From assembly GCA_029863645.1 (NCBI GenBank), contig JAOTVA010000010.1, forward strand, positions 1-62,490: 62,490 bases of DNA. The letters are read 5' to 3'. Origin of the DNA: Gemmatimonadota bacterium (GTDB taxonomy: Bacteria; Gemmatimonadota; Gemmatimonadetes; Longimicrobiales; Gaopeijiaceae). Made by a program: the position numbers and the translations under genes. Shown here in pieces: positions 33,323 to 42,375 of this stretch (positions are counted from its first letter, which is position 1; each line of letters opens with the position of its first letter). The notes below the pieces were generated by a model. That model did not search any database. It saw only the letters and a list, made by a program, of their open reading frames with translations, and had not been told where the DNA came from.

Positions 33323-35722
33323 ATGGCTGAGCTGATCGGCAAAGACTTCACGCCACCAGACATCTTCGGGAAGGTCACTGGCCGCGCGAGGTACGCGGAG
33401 GATTTCCGGCGGGACGGGATGCTGTTCTGTCGCCTCCTCCTCAGCCCCATGCCGCACGCACGCGTGCGGAGCATCGATGCGTCGGCCGCATTGGCCATGC
33501 CCGGCGTGGTCGAGATCCTGCTTCCCGACGACGTCCCGGAGCAGCCCGGCCCCGCAAACAACATCCTCACCTACGAGCCCCACTTTGTCGGTGAGCCGAT
33601 CCTCGCGATCGCCGCGGTCGATGAAACCACGGCACACAACGCAATCCAGGCGATCAAGCTCGACCTCGAGCCCCTCGACTTCTGTGTCGATCCGTTGAGG
33701 AGTCTACGACCCGGCGGCCCGAACGCGCGCACGGACGGCAACACGATCGTGCCGCGAGAAGGCATCCGAGAAATCAAGTGGTCCCAAGCGGATTTCGATG
33801 AGGCGGGCACACACTTGCCCATGGGCCAGCCCGGAGAGGAATGGGCGTATGGGGACATCGACGCTGGCTTCGCAGAGTCTGCGTTGGTGCTGGAGGAAAG
33901 CTTCGTCACGGCCAGCACCTCGCATCACTCGATGGAGCCGCGTTCGGCGTTCGCCTATTGGGAGAACGGGAAGTGCTACCTGCACGCGTCGTCCCAGAGC
34001 CAGGCGCTCACCCTGCCTGGCGCTGCCGAGTACATCGGCGTCGAGCCGGAGAATCTGGTCTTCATCGCTGAGTACTGCGGGGGCGGTTTCGGGTCGAAGG
34101 GGAGTGCTTATCCCGTCATGTCGATCCCAGCTCACATGTCACGCAAGGTCGGTGGCCGGCCGGTCATGATGCGCATAAGCCGCGCCGAGGAGTACTTCCT
34201 GGGGTCTGCGCGGCCTGGCTTCCAGGGGCGCCTGAAGATGGGATTCCGCACGGATGGACGGCTGCTCGCGGTCGATCTGTACATCGTGCAGGAGAACGGA
34301 CCGAACCAGGGATTCGGAGACTTGGGAAGCGCCGCCAGCGCCGTCAGCATCGTCTACACCCCGGTTAACATGCGCTATCGCGGCATCGCGATCCTGACGA
34401 ACACTCCCCCGCGAGGGGCCCAGCGCGGTCCTGGCCAGAACCAGATGCACACGGCCATGGAGCCGCTCATCGACAAGGCCGCCCGCGAGTTGGGGCTCGA
34501 TCAGGTCGCCATTCGGCGAATCAACGCCCCGACCCACGAGTCGGGGTACGGCGGCAGCCAGGGTCCAATCTCGAGCGCGTACCTCCGCGAAGCGCTCGAC
34601 ATGGGCGCTGAACAATTCGGGTGGGCCGAACGGCGCGCACGAAGTGGCCAGCGTGAGGGCTCCAAGGTGCGAGGCGTCGGCGTTGGACAGGCGTTTCACT
34701 CCGCCGGCTCGAACGGCTTCGACGGGCTCGTGCGCATCACTCCGGACGGACGGCTCCACATCCACACCGGGGTGGGCAACCTGGGCACCTATTCGTACGC
34801 GTCGACGTCGCGGGTGGCCGCAGAGGTTCTGGGATACGACTGGGCCAACTGCGAGATCCACCGGGGTGACTCGAGCAGAGGGCTGCCCTGGAACAACGGG
34901 CAGTTCGGCAGCAATACCTCCTTCACCATGACGCGCACGAACTACGCGGCCGGCATGGATGCGCTGCAGAAGCTGAAGGAGATTGCAGCGCTGGAACTGG
35001 GAGGATCGTCACGCGACTACGACGTAGCGAACGAAGTAGTCTTCCAACGGGCGAACCCCTCTCGGCGCATAACCTACGCTCAGGCTGCTACGGCAGCCAT
35101 CGAGCTCGGCGGTCGGTACAGCGGCCGGGAGGTCCCTGACGACATCAACGCCATGACGAGGCGCTCTGTCGAGCAACTCGCAGGTAGCGGCCTCGTCGGC
35201 GTAGCCCGCGACAATCTCGAGCGCCGGGGCACCGTACCCGCGTTGGCCGCGGGCTTCGTCGAAATCGAGTTGGATGTTGAAACCGGTCGCTACGAGATCT
35301 TGGACTACCTGGGCGTGGCTGATTGCGGTGTCGTGTTGCATCCGCAGAGCCTCGCCACTCAGATCCGCGGCGGCGGTGTCATGGGCTTCGGCATGGCGGG
35401 CGCCGAGCGGCACGTCTACGACCCGCGCTGGGGACTCCCTGGCTCGGTGGGCCTACACCAAGCCAAGCCACCGTCGTACCTCGACGTCCCGTCCGAGATG
35501 GGCTGGGCCGCCGTGGACCAGGCCGACCCGGAGAATCCCGTCGGTGTGAAGGGAATCGGAGAACCGCTCATGGGGTGCGCCGGCGCCGCGCTCCTGTGCG
35601 CCATCTCCGACGCGCTCGGAGGTTTCTACTTCAATCGCACGCCAGTCGTCGCCGACATGATCATCAACGCCATCGCCGGCCGGTCGCAGTCGCACCGTCC
35701 GCTCCAGGTCAACACCCAGTGA
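33323..35722 (+). CDS. Xanthine-dehydrogenase-family molybdopterin subunit
   Basis: A 799-residue large subunit holding the molybdenum cofactor. It begins IGKDFTPPDIFGKVTGRARYAED, the usual opening of this family, and contains GGGFGSKG, RGAQRGPGQNQMHTAMEPLID and the late GVKGIGEPLMGCAGAALL, whose Glu is the catalytic base in this superfamily. The length fits PaoC/YagR-type subunits. Start ATG 33323 has GGGAGG six bases upstream and follows the small-subunit stop by one base. No signal peptide of its own, as expected if it rides out with the Tat-tagged partner. Likely an aldehyde or N-heterocycle hydroxylase; substrate not determinable. Confidence 0.93.
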   Translation: MAELIGKDFTPPDIFGKVTGRARYAEDFRRDGMLFCRLLLSPMPHARVRSIDASAALAMPGVVEILLPDDVPEQPGPANNILTYEPHFVGEPILAIAAVDETTAHNAIQAIKLDLEPLDFCVDPLRSLRPGGPNARTDGNTIVPREGIREIKWSQADFDEAGTHLPMGQPGEEWAYGDIDAGFAESALVLEESFVTASTSHHSMEPRSAFAYWENGKCYLHASSQSQALTLPGAAEYIGVEPENLVFIAEYCGGGFGSKGSAYPVMSIPAHMSRKVGGRPVMMRISRAEEYFLGSARPGFQGRLKMGFRTDGRLLAVDLYIVQENGPNQGFGDLGSAASAVSIVYTPVNMRYRGIAILTNTPPRGAQRGPGQNQMHTAMEPLIDKAARELGLDQVAIRRINAPTHESGYGGSQGPISSAYLREALDMGAEQFGWAERRARSGQREGSKVRGVGVGQAFHSAGSNGFDGLVRITPDGRLHIHTGVGNLGTYSYASTSRVAAEVLGYDWANCEIHRGDSSRGLPWNNGQFGSNTSFTMTRTNYAAGMDALQKLKEIAALELGGSSRDYDVANEVVFQRANPSRRITYAQAATAAIELGGRYSGREVPDDINAMTRRSVEQLAGSGLVGVARDNLERRGTVPALAAGFVEIELDVETGRYEILDYLGVADCGVVLHPQSLATQIRGGGVMGFGMAGAERHVYDPRWGLPGSVGLHQAKPPSYLDVPSEMGWAAVDQADPENPVGVKGIGEPLMGCAGAALLCAISDALGGFYFNRTPVVADMIINAIAGRSQSHRPLQVNTQ

Positions 35723-35732
35723 GGACGAGCCC

Positions 35733-36722
35733 ATGATGAAGGACATGATGGCGGGCTTCGAGCTCTTCCAGCCCGCCGACGTCGAGACCGCGCTGGACCT
35801 CCTGGACCGTTACGGCGATCGCGGTTGGCGACTCGCCGGCGGGTACGACAGCCTGGACTGGCTGAAGAACCGGGGTAAGGGCCCCACGGCGGTGATCGAC
35901 TTGGAGGGGATCGATGAGCTGCGGGGGATCCGCGAGACGTCAGACGGCATCGAGATCGGCGCGCTCACGACGCTCACGGAGGTCGAGACCAACGGGCTGA
36001 TCCAAGAGCGCTTCAGCCTACTCGCCGACGCCGCTCGACACGTCGCCAGCCCGCAGATCCGCAACGCAGGAACGCTGGGCGGCAACCTCTGTCAGGACAC
36101 GCGTTGCTGGTACTACCGCTATGGCGTGAAGTGCTACCGGGCAGGCGGGAACACGTGCTACGCCGCGGCGCCCGAGGCGATGAACCGGGAACATGCCGTC
36201 TTTGGCGCGAGTCGCTGCGTGGCAGTGACTCCGTCCGACTGCGCTCCCGCGGTCGTGGCACTGGACGCGCAGATGGTGGTGCGGAATCGCCGTGGCCAGC
36301 GGGTCATCAACGCGGCGGACTTCTTTATGGAGCCTTCCGTGGATATCCGCCGCATGACCGTTCTGGAGCCCGAAGATCTCCTGGTTGCGATTCGACTCCC
36401 CAACGCGTGGGCCAATGCGAGCTTCTACTTCGAAAAGGTGGCCGACCGCAACGTCTGGGACTTTCCGTTGGTCAACGTTGCGGCCGCGTTTCGCATGGAC
36501 GGATCGACCGTGGCGGACGCGCGCATCGTGTGCGGCGCGGTGCAGTGCATTCCGCGGCGAGCACGCAGTGCGGAGCGACTCGTACGAGGACAGACGCGGA
36601 GCGATCAAGTCGCCACGTCGGCCGGCGCGGCGGCCGTACAGGGAGCGGAGCCCCTCGCCTTCAATCAGTTCAAGGTTCCGCTGATGCAGAACCTCGTGAA
36701 GCGGGCGGTCCAAGGAGCTTAA
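35733..36722 (+). CDS. Xanthine-dehydrogenase-family FAD subunit with extra Cys for 4Fe-4S
   Basis: A 329-residue flavin subunit. FAD-binding motifs are RLAGGYDSLDWLKN and AGTLGGNLCQDTRCWYY. Between the FAD-binding halves lies an insertion with Cys120, Cys125, Cys134 and Cys142 (NLCQDTRCW, KCYRAGGNTC), the type of insertion that carries a 4Fe-4S cluster in PaoB and in 4-hydroxybenzoyl-CoA reductase. The C-terminal domain (FYFEKVADRNVWDFPLVNVAAAF) is standard. It begins 11 bases after the Moco subunit stop. The gene order is small, large, medium, different from paoABC. Confidence 0.92.
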   Translation: MMKDMMAGFELFQPADVETALDLLDRYGDRGWRLAGGYDSLDWLKNRGKGPTAVIDLEGIDELRGIRETSDGIEIGALTTLTEVETNGLIQERFSLLADAARHVASPQIRNAGTLGGNLCQDTRCWYYRYGVKCYRAGGNTCYAAAPEAMNREHAVFGASRCVAVTPSDCAPAVVALDAQMVVRNRRGQRVINAADFFMEPSVDIRRMTVLEPEDLLVAIRLPNAWANASFYFEKVADRNVWDFPLVNVAAAFRMDGSTVADARIVCGAVQCIPRRARSAERLVRGQTRSDQVATSAGAAAVQGAEPLAFNQFKVPLMQNLVKRAVQGA

Positions 36723-36800
36723 GGGAACCTTGGCCGAACGCGGCGCGTACGCATCGCGGTACCCATGCGAACGCTACGTGCCTGCTTCGAGGGCCCGCTG

Positions 36801-36806
36801 TATACT
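36801..36806 (+). promoter_or_regulatory. Possible -10 box for the gene at 36840
   Basis: TATACT lies 33 bases before the ATG at 36840, in an otherwise GC-rich gap. It matches TATAAT in five of six bases. No good -35 hexamer is visible 16-18 bases upstream. Confidence 0.3.
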
Positions 36807-36839
36807 GTCCGTTCGCCAATTCATTCAGGAGTGCAAGCA

Positions 36840-37472
36840 ATGATCCGTCGCCTCACGATGGCGGTCTTCGCCCTACTTATTGCCGTTCCGGTCACTGCTC
36901 AGGCACCGGCTGGATGGCAGATGCGCGTCGACCACAGCACCAACGCGAACGATCCCGACGACGTCCCCGAGGTCCGGGTTGTCAGCCTCACGAACGGATT
37001 GGAGGTCCACACGGGCCCCGCCGTCACGCTCTGGAACCCCGCCAACACGGCGTCCGGCGCATATACCCTCGAAGGGACGTTCACGCTGCTCGCACCGAGC
37101 GGACACGTGAACTACTACGGGTTGATCTACGGAGCGGGTGCGCTCGAGGGAGCACAGGAGAACTACATCTACTTCCTCGTCGGCCAGAACGGCACGTTCG
37201 TCATCCGGCACCGGGCGGGGAACGAGACTGTCCATGACATCATGGGTCGTACGGCCAACGCGGCCATCGCGCAGCCCGGAGCCAACGGTCAGTCGACCAA
37301 CCAGCTCCAGGTGCGTGTAGGGGCCGACGAGACCCAGTTCGTCGTGAACGGTACGGTTGTCCATACGGCACCCAAGACCGGCATGGCCGCTCGCAGCGAC
37401 GGGATGTGGGGCGTACGCGTCAACCACGTGATTCCTGGCGTGCGCATCGAGGGCCTGCGCGTTACGCGCTGA
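36840..37472 (+). CDS. Secreted beta-sandwich protein (DUF1080/concanavalin-like)
   Basis: A 210-residue protein with a signal peptide (LTMAVFALLIAVPVTAQ). The mature part looks like a jelly roll: LEVHTGPAVTLWNPANTASG, YTLEGTFTLL, YYGLIYGAGAL, YIYFLVGQNGTFVIRHR, LQVRVGADETQFVVNGTVVH and GMWGVRVNHVIPGVRIEGLRV. The layout is like the DUF1080/3-keto-disaccharide-hydrolase and LamG-like folds; no catalytic residues can be named. AGGAG lies eight bases before ATG. A strong hairpin terminator follows. Confidence 0.75.
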   Translation: MIRRLTMAVFALLIAVPVTAQAPAGWQMRVDHSTNANDPDDVPEVRVVSLTNGLEVHTGPAVTLWNPANTASGAYTLEGTFTLLAPSGHVNYYGLIYGAGALEGAQENYIYFLVGQNGTFVIRHRAGNETVHDIMGRTANAAIAQPGANGQSTNQLQVRVGADETQFVVNGTVVHTAPKTGMAARSDGMWGVRVNHVIPGVRIEGLRVTR

Positions 37473-37498
37473 CGCGCCAAGCGTTTAACAAGAAAGAA

Positions 37499-37536
37499 GA
37501 GGCGGCCGGGTCCTTACCCGGCCGCCTCTCTGTTTT
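37499..37536. terminator. Strong bidirectional rho-independent terminator
   Basis: GAGGCGGCCGGGT at 37499-37511 pairs perfectly with ACCCGGCCGCCTC at 37516-37528 across the loop CCTT. TCTGTTTT follows on the plus strand, and AAGAAAGAAGA precedes it, which gives a T-rich tail in the other direction. It ends both the gene before it (stop at 37472) and the convergent DUF4139 gene (stop at 37567). Confidence 0.9.
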
Positions 37537-37566
37537 CGGACCCCGCAATGCAGGGCGCGACCTAGC

Positions 37567-39021
37567 TCAGCACCAGCGTACGCGCACCCGGTACCGCACC
37601 GTCGTTTCGCCGTTGGCCGGCACTGTCGGGGACATCGTGAACGTCCACGCGTCCGTCCGCGAGTACTCGTGGCTCGAAGACAGGATCTGCCAGTCGCCGC
37701 CGACGGGCTCGACGAGCATGACCTCGACGTCTTCGTCCTTGTGGTTCCGCAGGTCGATCTGCCAGGTGCTCTCCGACACGCAGTTCGAGATCACGTCGTA
37801 GTCCATCTGGAGCCGGTCACCGACCACGTCGAACGCCTCGCCCATCTTGATGCGGAGCGTCTCGTCGCGAGGCGTGTGATCGATCAGATCCTCACCGATG
37901 AACTGCTGCGCGCCTGATCCGTCCCGCTTGTACACGCGCACCACTCCCTTCGGCAGGGGCATGCCGAGGCCGTTTCGCTCGCTGTTCTCGAAGTCCAGGA
38001 AGACACCCACCTTCTGGTTCGACGTCACTTGGCCGTACTGCCCTCGGTAGTAGTGCGTTGCGCCGTGGAAGATGAGGCGTTTGTCGACGCCGAACTGCTC
38101 GGCCTCGAGCAGCGTGACCTGCTTCTGCTCGTTGTTCATGAGGTCGGCTGGGCGGCCCAACGTGTACAGGTGGTACTCGAAGAAACTCTCCTCGCTGAAC
38201 CCGGCGGACTCCTGCACGGCGTCAGCCATCATCGCGCGTCGCATCGCAGCAGGTGCCATGTTGTTCTGCACCCGTTGGACGTCTCCGGCTACGAGCTGAA
38301 GCTGCGCACCCTCATAGGAGGTGCCGCTCTGGTTCGTGAGCGTGACCCAGCCGGTCAACCCAGCTTCATCGTCGTCCTCGTTGAGGACCATCACGTAGTC
38401 CGACTTCCAATTCATGCTCTGGGTGAGGTAGGAGACTTCGACCTGCTGGTCCCCCCCGCCCGCGTCGAGGCGCCAAAGAAGCGTCGGCTCGGCGATGAGG
38501 TTGTCAGGAACCTCGGGGAATCCGAAGCGACCTGGGTAGTTGAACGTGATCTCGTCACCGATGCGCAGGATGGGACCACCGTTCACGGACAGGACCTCCG
38601 CCTCGACGACCTGCTCCTCACCGGTCTGGGGGTTCGTGCGGTACACGTTGACCATACGACCGACGTACTTCTCCAGAAGCTTCTGTGGATTCAGTAAATC
38701 GAATTGGTAGTTCTGCTCCAGCACTTGCAGGCCTCGGCCGCCGATGGGGCGGATATGCACCGTCTCCGGCTGGATGCCGGAAGCGACGTCGCCATACTCC
38801 AAGGAGACCCTTCCGGAAGGGAGGTCGAGCGTCCTGAGCTCGCGCACCAGGCCGAAGTTCTGGTTGTACACCGTGATCGACACCGACTCACGTTGGGCCG
38901 CCGTCGACTGCTGGGCAGTGGTTACCTGCTGGGGCACCGAGTCGTTGCTAGGCGAGGAATCGATGGCGGATGGAACGGTCGCCGCTGTGAGCGTGGCCAC
39001 CAGTGTAAGTATTCGTCGCAT
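37567..39021 (-). CDS. Exported DUF4139-family protein
   Basis: A 484-residue secreted protein with a signal peptide (LTLVATLTAATVPSAI). The N-terminal part has VYNQNFGLVRELRTLDLPSG, typical of the DUF4140/DUF4139 pair, and the body has VSYLTQSMNWKSDYVMVL and LTGWVTLTNQSGTSYEGAQL, the DUF4139 core. C-terminal lines RIKMGEAFDVVGDRLQMDYD and NGETTVRYRVRVRW close the domain. AGGAGG lies seven bases before ATG. The family is found widely in the envelope and lacks a proven function. The 238-base region upstream, before the amidase start, holds its promoter; I see no other gene there. Confidence 0.9.
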   Translation of the reverse strand: MRRILTLVATLTAATVPSAIDSSPSNDSVPQQVTTAQQSTAAQRESVSITVYNQNFGLVRELRTLDLPSGRVSLEYGDVASGIQPETVHIRPIGGRGLQVLEQNYQFDLLNPQKLLEKYVGRMVNVYRTNPQTGEEQVVEAEVLSVNGGPILRIGDEITFNYPGRFGFPEVPDNLIAEPTLLWRLDAGGGDQQVEVSYLTQSMNWKSDYVMVLNEDDDEAGLTGWVTLTNQSGTSYEGAQLQLVAGDVQRVQNNMAPAAMRRAMMADAVQESAGFSEESFFEYHLYTLGRPADLMNNEQKQVTLLEAEQFGVDKRLIFHGATHYYRGQYGQVTSNQKVGVFLDFENSERNGLGMPLPKGVVRVYKRDGSGAQQFIGEDLIDHTPRDETLRIKMGEAFDVVGDRLQMDYDVISNCVSESTWQIDLRNHKDEDVEVMLVEPVGGDWQILSSSHEYSRTDAWTFTMSPTVPANGETTVRYRVRVRWC

Positions 39022-39259
39022 GTCGAGCCTCCTGTATAAACGTCTTGTCTATGTAGAGCCGACTAGACGGAGCCCGGCTTATGCGTCGCGTGTGTGCTGC
39101 GTTGGATGAGACGTGACAGAGAGGACGACTTGCACAAAAAAGGCGAAGACAGACGCTCCGCGGTGTAGGGGGCCAATCACGGTCGGCTAGAATGGGTGTT
39201 GCCCGCGGTGATCCGAGCGCGGCATCTTGAAGGCAAGGAGACCCGCCGATGGTGCCGAA

Positions 39260-41203
39260 GTGACCGAAAGTCGTACTCGACGCCTCGCGGCCATCTGGTC
39301 CGCGGACACGGTCGTGTCGGTGCGCATTCGGCATCTCACCGCGCTGCTGGCAGTGAGTCTGGCTGCGGTTCTCATGGCCAGCCCCCGTCCGGCGGCGGCC
39401 CAGGTGGAGGTGGCTGAGGCATCCATTCGCGACCTCCAGGAGGCAATGGCCTCGGGCCAGACCACCTCGGCCGAGATCACCGCGGCCTACCTCGCGCGCA
39501 TCGAGGCGTACGACCGGGGCGGCTCGAAGTTGAACGCGATGCTGCGGTTGAATCCGAATGCACGAGCCGAGGCCGAGGCGCTCGACCGAGAGCGCGCAAC
39601 GCGTGGACCTCGGAGTCCGCTGCACGGGATCCCGGTCGTAGTGAAGGACAACTACGACACCTTCGACATGCCGACGAGCGCGGGCTCGCTCGCGCTGGCG
39701 GGCCTCGTCGCGGCGGACGACGCGTTCCAGGTGCGGAAACTCCGCGAGGCCGGTGCGGTCATCCTCGGCAAGACGAACATGCACGAGCTCGCCAGCGGCA
39801 TCACAACGATCGGTTCGCTTGGCGGCCAGACCCTGAATCCCTACGACCCCACCAGAAATCCGGGTGGCTCGAGCGGAGGCACGGGTGCCGCGATCGCAGC
39901 GAGCTTCGCTGCAATCGGATGGGGGAGCGATACGTGCGGCTCGATCCGAATCCCCGCGGCACACAACAACCTGGTAGGGCTGCGGCCGACGAAGGGACTC
40001 TCCAGCATCGACGGCATCGTCCCGCTCTCACACACGCAGGACGTCGGTGGGCCGCTCGCCCGCAGCATCGAGGACCTCGCGATCGCATTGGACCTGACGA
40101 TCGGAACCGATGCGGCCGATCCCGCGACCGGCGCCCTCGATGGCCGAGAGCTTCCGAACTTCGCCGGCGCGCTAAACGAGGACGCGCTCGATGGAGCGCG
40201 CATCGGCGTGTTCGAGCCCCTTTTTGGCGACGATCCGGAAGACGCCGCGGTCGGAGAGATCGTGCGGGGCGCGCTCCTGCGCATGGAGGCGCTCGGCGCC
40301 ACACTCGTGACGGTCGAGCTCTCCGACTTCCAGGCCCTGATGGCCGGGTCCAGCGTCATCGGGCACGAGTTCAAGTGGGACCTGATCGATTATCTGGCCG
40401 CTGTACCAGACGCGCCCGTGGGATCCCTCGGTGAAATGATCGAGCTCGGGCTTATCCACGACGCCATCATGGGAACCATGCGGCGTTGGAACGAGCCCGC
40501 CGAACGCGACAGCGAGGAGTACCGTGCGGCTCTGACGGCGCGTGCGTCCCTCAAGGACACCATCCTGGCCGAGATGAACGCGCGTAGTCTGGACGTCCTC
40601 GCCTACCCGACGATTCGGCGGGTCGCCGCAAGAATCGGCGACCCGCAGGGTGGTTCAGGCTGTCAGCTCAGCGCCCACACAGGCCTTCCCGCCCTGGCCA
40701 TCCCAGCGGGATGGACGGACGAGCTCCCCGTGGGCATGGAGCTTCTGGGACGCCCCTTCGACGACGCCGGGCTGATCGAAATCGGATATGCGTTCGAGCG
40801 AGGGACTGACCTCCGCCGCGCGCCACCGACTGCGCCTTCCTTGCGCATGCCCGATGCCGCGGTATCGGCATCGGCTGAGACGCGTGCCTCGACGGGCACG
40901 GCCGAAGTGACCGGGCGCTTCGACTACGACGCCACGGCCCGCCGACTCCGGTACGATATCTCGGTGACGGGCGCCGCGGCCACAGACGTCTACGCCGTCG
41001 TGCTCCGTCACGCGGACGGAGAGGGTCGGTGGTCGGTTGCCGCACACCTCTCGGGCCCGGGCATTCTGTCCGCTTCGGGGGAAGTCGCGTTGAGCGAAGC
41101 CGTGCGCGCTGACCTCGTAGCGAGTCGACTCTACCTTGAACTCGGCACGCGAGGCAGGCCGGTCACGACGGCCCGGGCGCCCGTGGTGCTGCGATCCCGA
41201 TAG
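39260..41203 (+). CDS. Exported amidase-signature hydrolase with CHRD-like C-terminal domain
   Basis: About 647 residues. After a signal peptide (LTALLAVSLAAVLMASPRPAAAQ) comes a full amidase-signature domain with the Ser-cisSer-Lys triad: Lys in VVVKDNYDT, Ser in NPGGSSGGTG and Ser in GSDTCGSIRIPA. From about residue 535 a separate beta domain (VTGRFDYDATARRLRYDISVTGAAATDVYAV) resembles CHRD. The family hydrolyses amides; location and fusion suggest an envelope or extracellular amide or ester. The start is unclear. GTG 39260 overlaps the stop of a four-codon frame (ATG 39249 to TGA 39263), which has an excellent AAGGAG site; coupling to that leader would explain use of GTG. GTG 39314 would start the signal directly. 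Confidence 0.85.
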   Translation: MTESRTRRLAAIWSADTVVSVRIRHLTALLAVSLAAVLMASPRPAAAQVEVAEASIRDLQEAMASGQTTSAEITAAYLARIEAYDRGGSKLNAMLRLNPNARAEAEALDRERATRGPRSPLHGIPVVVKDNYDTFDMPTSAGSLALAGLVAADDAFQVRKLREAGAVILGKTNMHELASGITTIGSLGGQTLNPYDPTRNPGGSSGGTGAAIAASFAAIGWGSDTCGSIRIPAAHNNLVGLRPTKGLSSIDGIVPLSHTQDVGGPLARSIEDLAIALDLTIGTDAADPATGALDGRELPNFAGALNEDALDGARIGVFEPLFGDDPEDAAVGEIVRGALLRMEALGATLVTVELSDFQALMAGSSVIGHEFKWDLIDYLAAVPDAPVGSLGEMIELGLIHDAIMGTMRRWNEPAERDSEEYRAALTARASLKDTILAEMNARSLDVLAYPTIRRVAARIGDPQGGSGCQLSAHTGLPALAIPAGWTDELPVGMELLGRPFDDAGLIEIGYAFERGTDLRRAPPTAPSLRMPDAAVSASAETRASTGTAEVTGRFDYDATARRLRYDISVTGAAATDVYAVVLRHADGEGRWSVAAHLSGPGILSASGEVALSEAVRADLVASRLYLELGTRGRPVTTARAPVVLRSR

Positions 41204-41214
41204 GCGCACACCGA

Positions 41215-42375
41215 TTGGTACACCCCCGTGGACTGCGTTTCCTCGCTCCGCTCGTCGCCTGCCTGACTGTGTGTACCCCGCAGCAGATCAGGTACGAGCC
41301 CGTGGCTCTCGCCGCCCCGGTCGCGGACCCCATCGAAGCTGTCGTCTATCTCATCGGAGACGCAGGCGAGGTGAACGAAGCTCGGGATGCCGTACTGACG
41401 CATCTCCGCCAGGACATCGAGTCCGTCTCACGCCTCCTCGCAAGCCCGCCGATCACGGTGGCGTTCCTCGGGGACAATGTGTACGACCAGGGTCTACCGA
41501 CCGACCCCACCGAGGAGGACACGGAGAAGCTGGCAGGCCAGGTCCGGGCGCTCGGCACCGGCCCCAATGTCCGGGGAGTGTTCTTGCCCGGTAACCACGA
41601 CTGGGCCAATGGGGCGTCGGTGTTGGAGGGACAGGCAGCGATCGCGAGGCAGCGGGACTGGGTCGAGCGCGTCGCCCCGGGTCGCGACATACGGTTTCTG
41701 CCCGGCGACGGGTGTCCAGGCCCCGCCACCCTCGACGTCGGGGCGTCGGTCCACCTCGTCCTGATCGACACGGAATGGCTCCTGAGGAGCCCCGAGCAGC
41801 ATTGCGGCAGCGCCGATGACTTCTACGCTCGCCTCAGCGCCGACCTGCGCATGAACCGTGAACGGCCTGTCGTGCTGCTGTCGCACCACCCGCTGGTGAG
41901 TGGAGGCCCCCACGGGGGAAACGTGGCTCTGCTCGAGCGTGGACCCTTCGTGTACTACCTGGCCCGCAAAGCTGGAGCCGCTATTCAGGATCTGTCATCT
42001 CGGCGGTATGCGACGATGGTGCGCCGACTCCGCGCGGCGATCGCGGCGAGCGGGGTCCGCCCGCTCGCGCAAGCGGCGGGCCATGACCACACCCTACAGG
42101 TGATCGGCATGGCGGAGTCCGACGCCCCTGCCTTCCAGCTCGTGAGCGGCGCAGCTGCCAAGAGCGAACGATCGCGACGGGTCGATGGGGGTCGCTTCGC
42201 GACCGATGGCTTCGGGTATATGCGACTGGACTTCACGCCCGAAGATGTCGCGCTCACCGTCTTCGCCAGGGACCTCGGGGGCGGTGAGGTTCGTGCCGTG
42301 TTCGCATGTCTACTGTCCGTGAACGGCAACTTCGGCGCGTGCCCCGAGGCCGGCCTCGCGAGCGCAGCACGGTAG
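41215..42375 (+). CDS. Exported calcineurin-like metallophosphoesterase
   Basis: A 386-residue phosphoesterase. It has a short hydrophobic N-terminus (LRFLAPLVACLTVC) that could be a lipoprotein-type signal. Metal-binding motifs: YLIGDAGEVNEA (one His replaced, as in many members), FLGDNVYDQG, LPGNHDWANG, LLSHHPLVSGG and AAGHDHTLQV. TTG start at 41215, 11 bases after the amidase stop, with no other in-frame start near. The stop codon TAG overlaps the GTG of the next gene. No close relation to the PPP-type phosphatase at 25683-26975. Substrate unknown. Confidence 0.85.
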   Translation: MVHPRGLRFLAPLVACLTVCTPQQIRYEPVALAAPVADPIEAVVYLIGDAGEVNEARDAVLTHLRQDIESVSRLLASPPITVAFLGDNVYDQGLPTDPTEEDTEKLAGQVRALGTGPNVRGVFLPGNHDWANGASVLEGQAAIARQRDWVERVAPGRDIRFLPGDGCPGPATLDVGASVHLVLIDTEWLLRSPEQHCGSADDFYARLSADLRMNRERPVVLLSHHPLVSGGPHGGNVALLERGPFVYYLARKAGAAIQDLSSRRYATMVRRLRAAIAASGVRPLAQAAGHDHTLQVIGMAESDAPAFQLVSGAAAKSERSRRVDGGRFATDGFGYMRLDFTPEDVALTVFARDLGGGEVRAVFACLLSVNGNFGACPEAGLASAAR

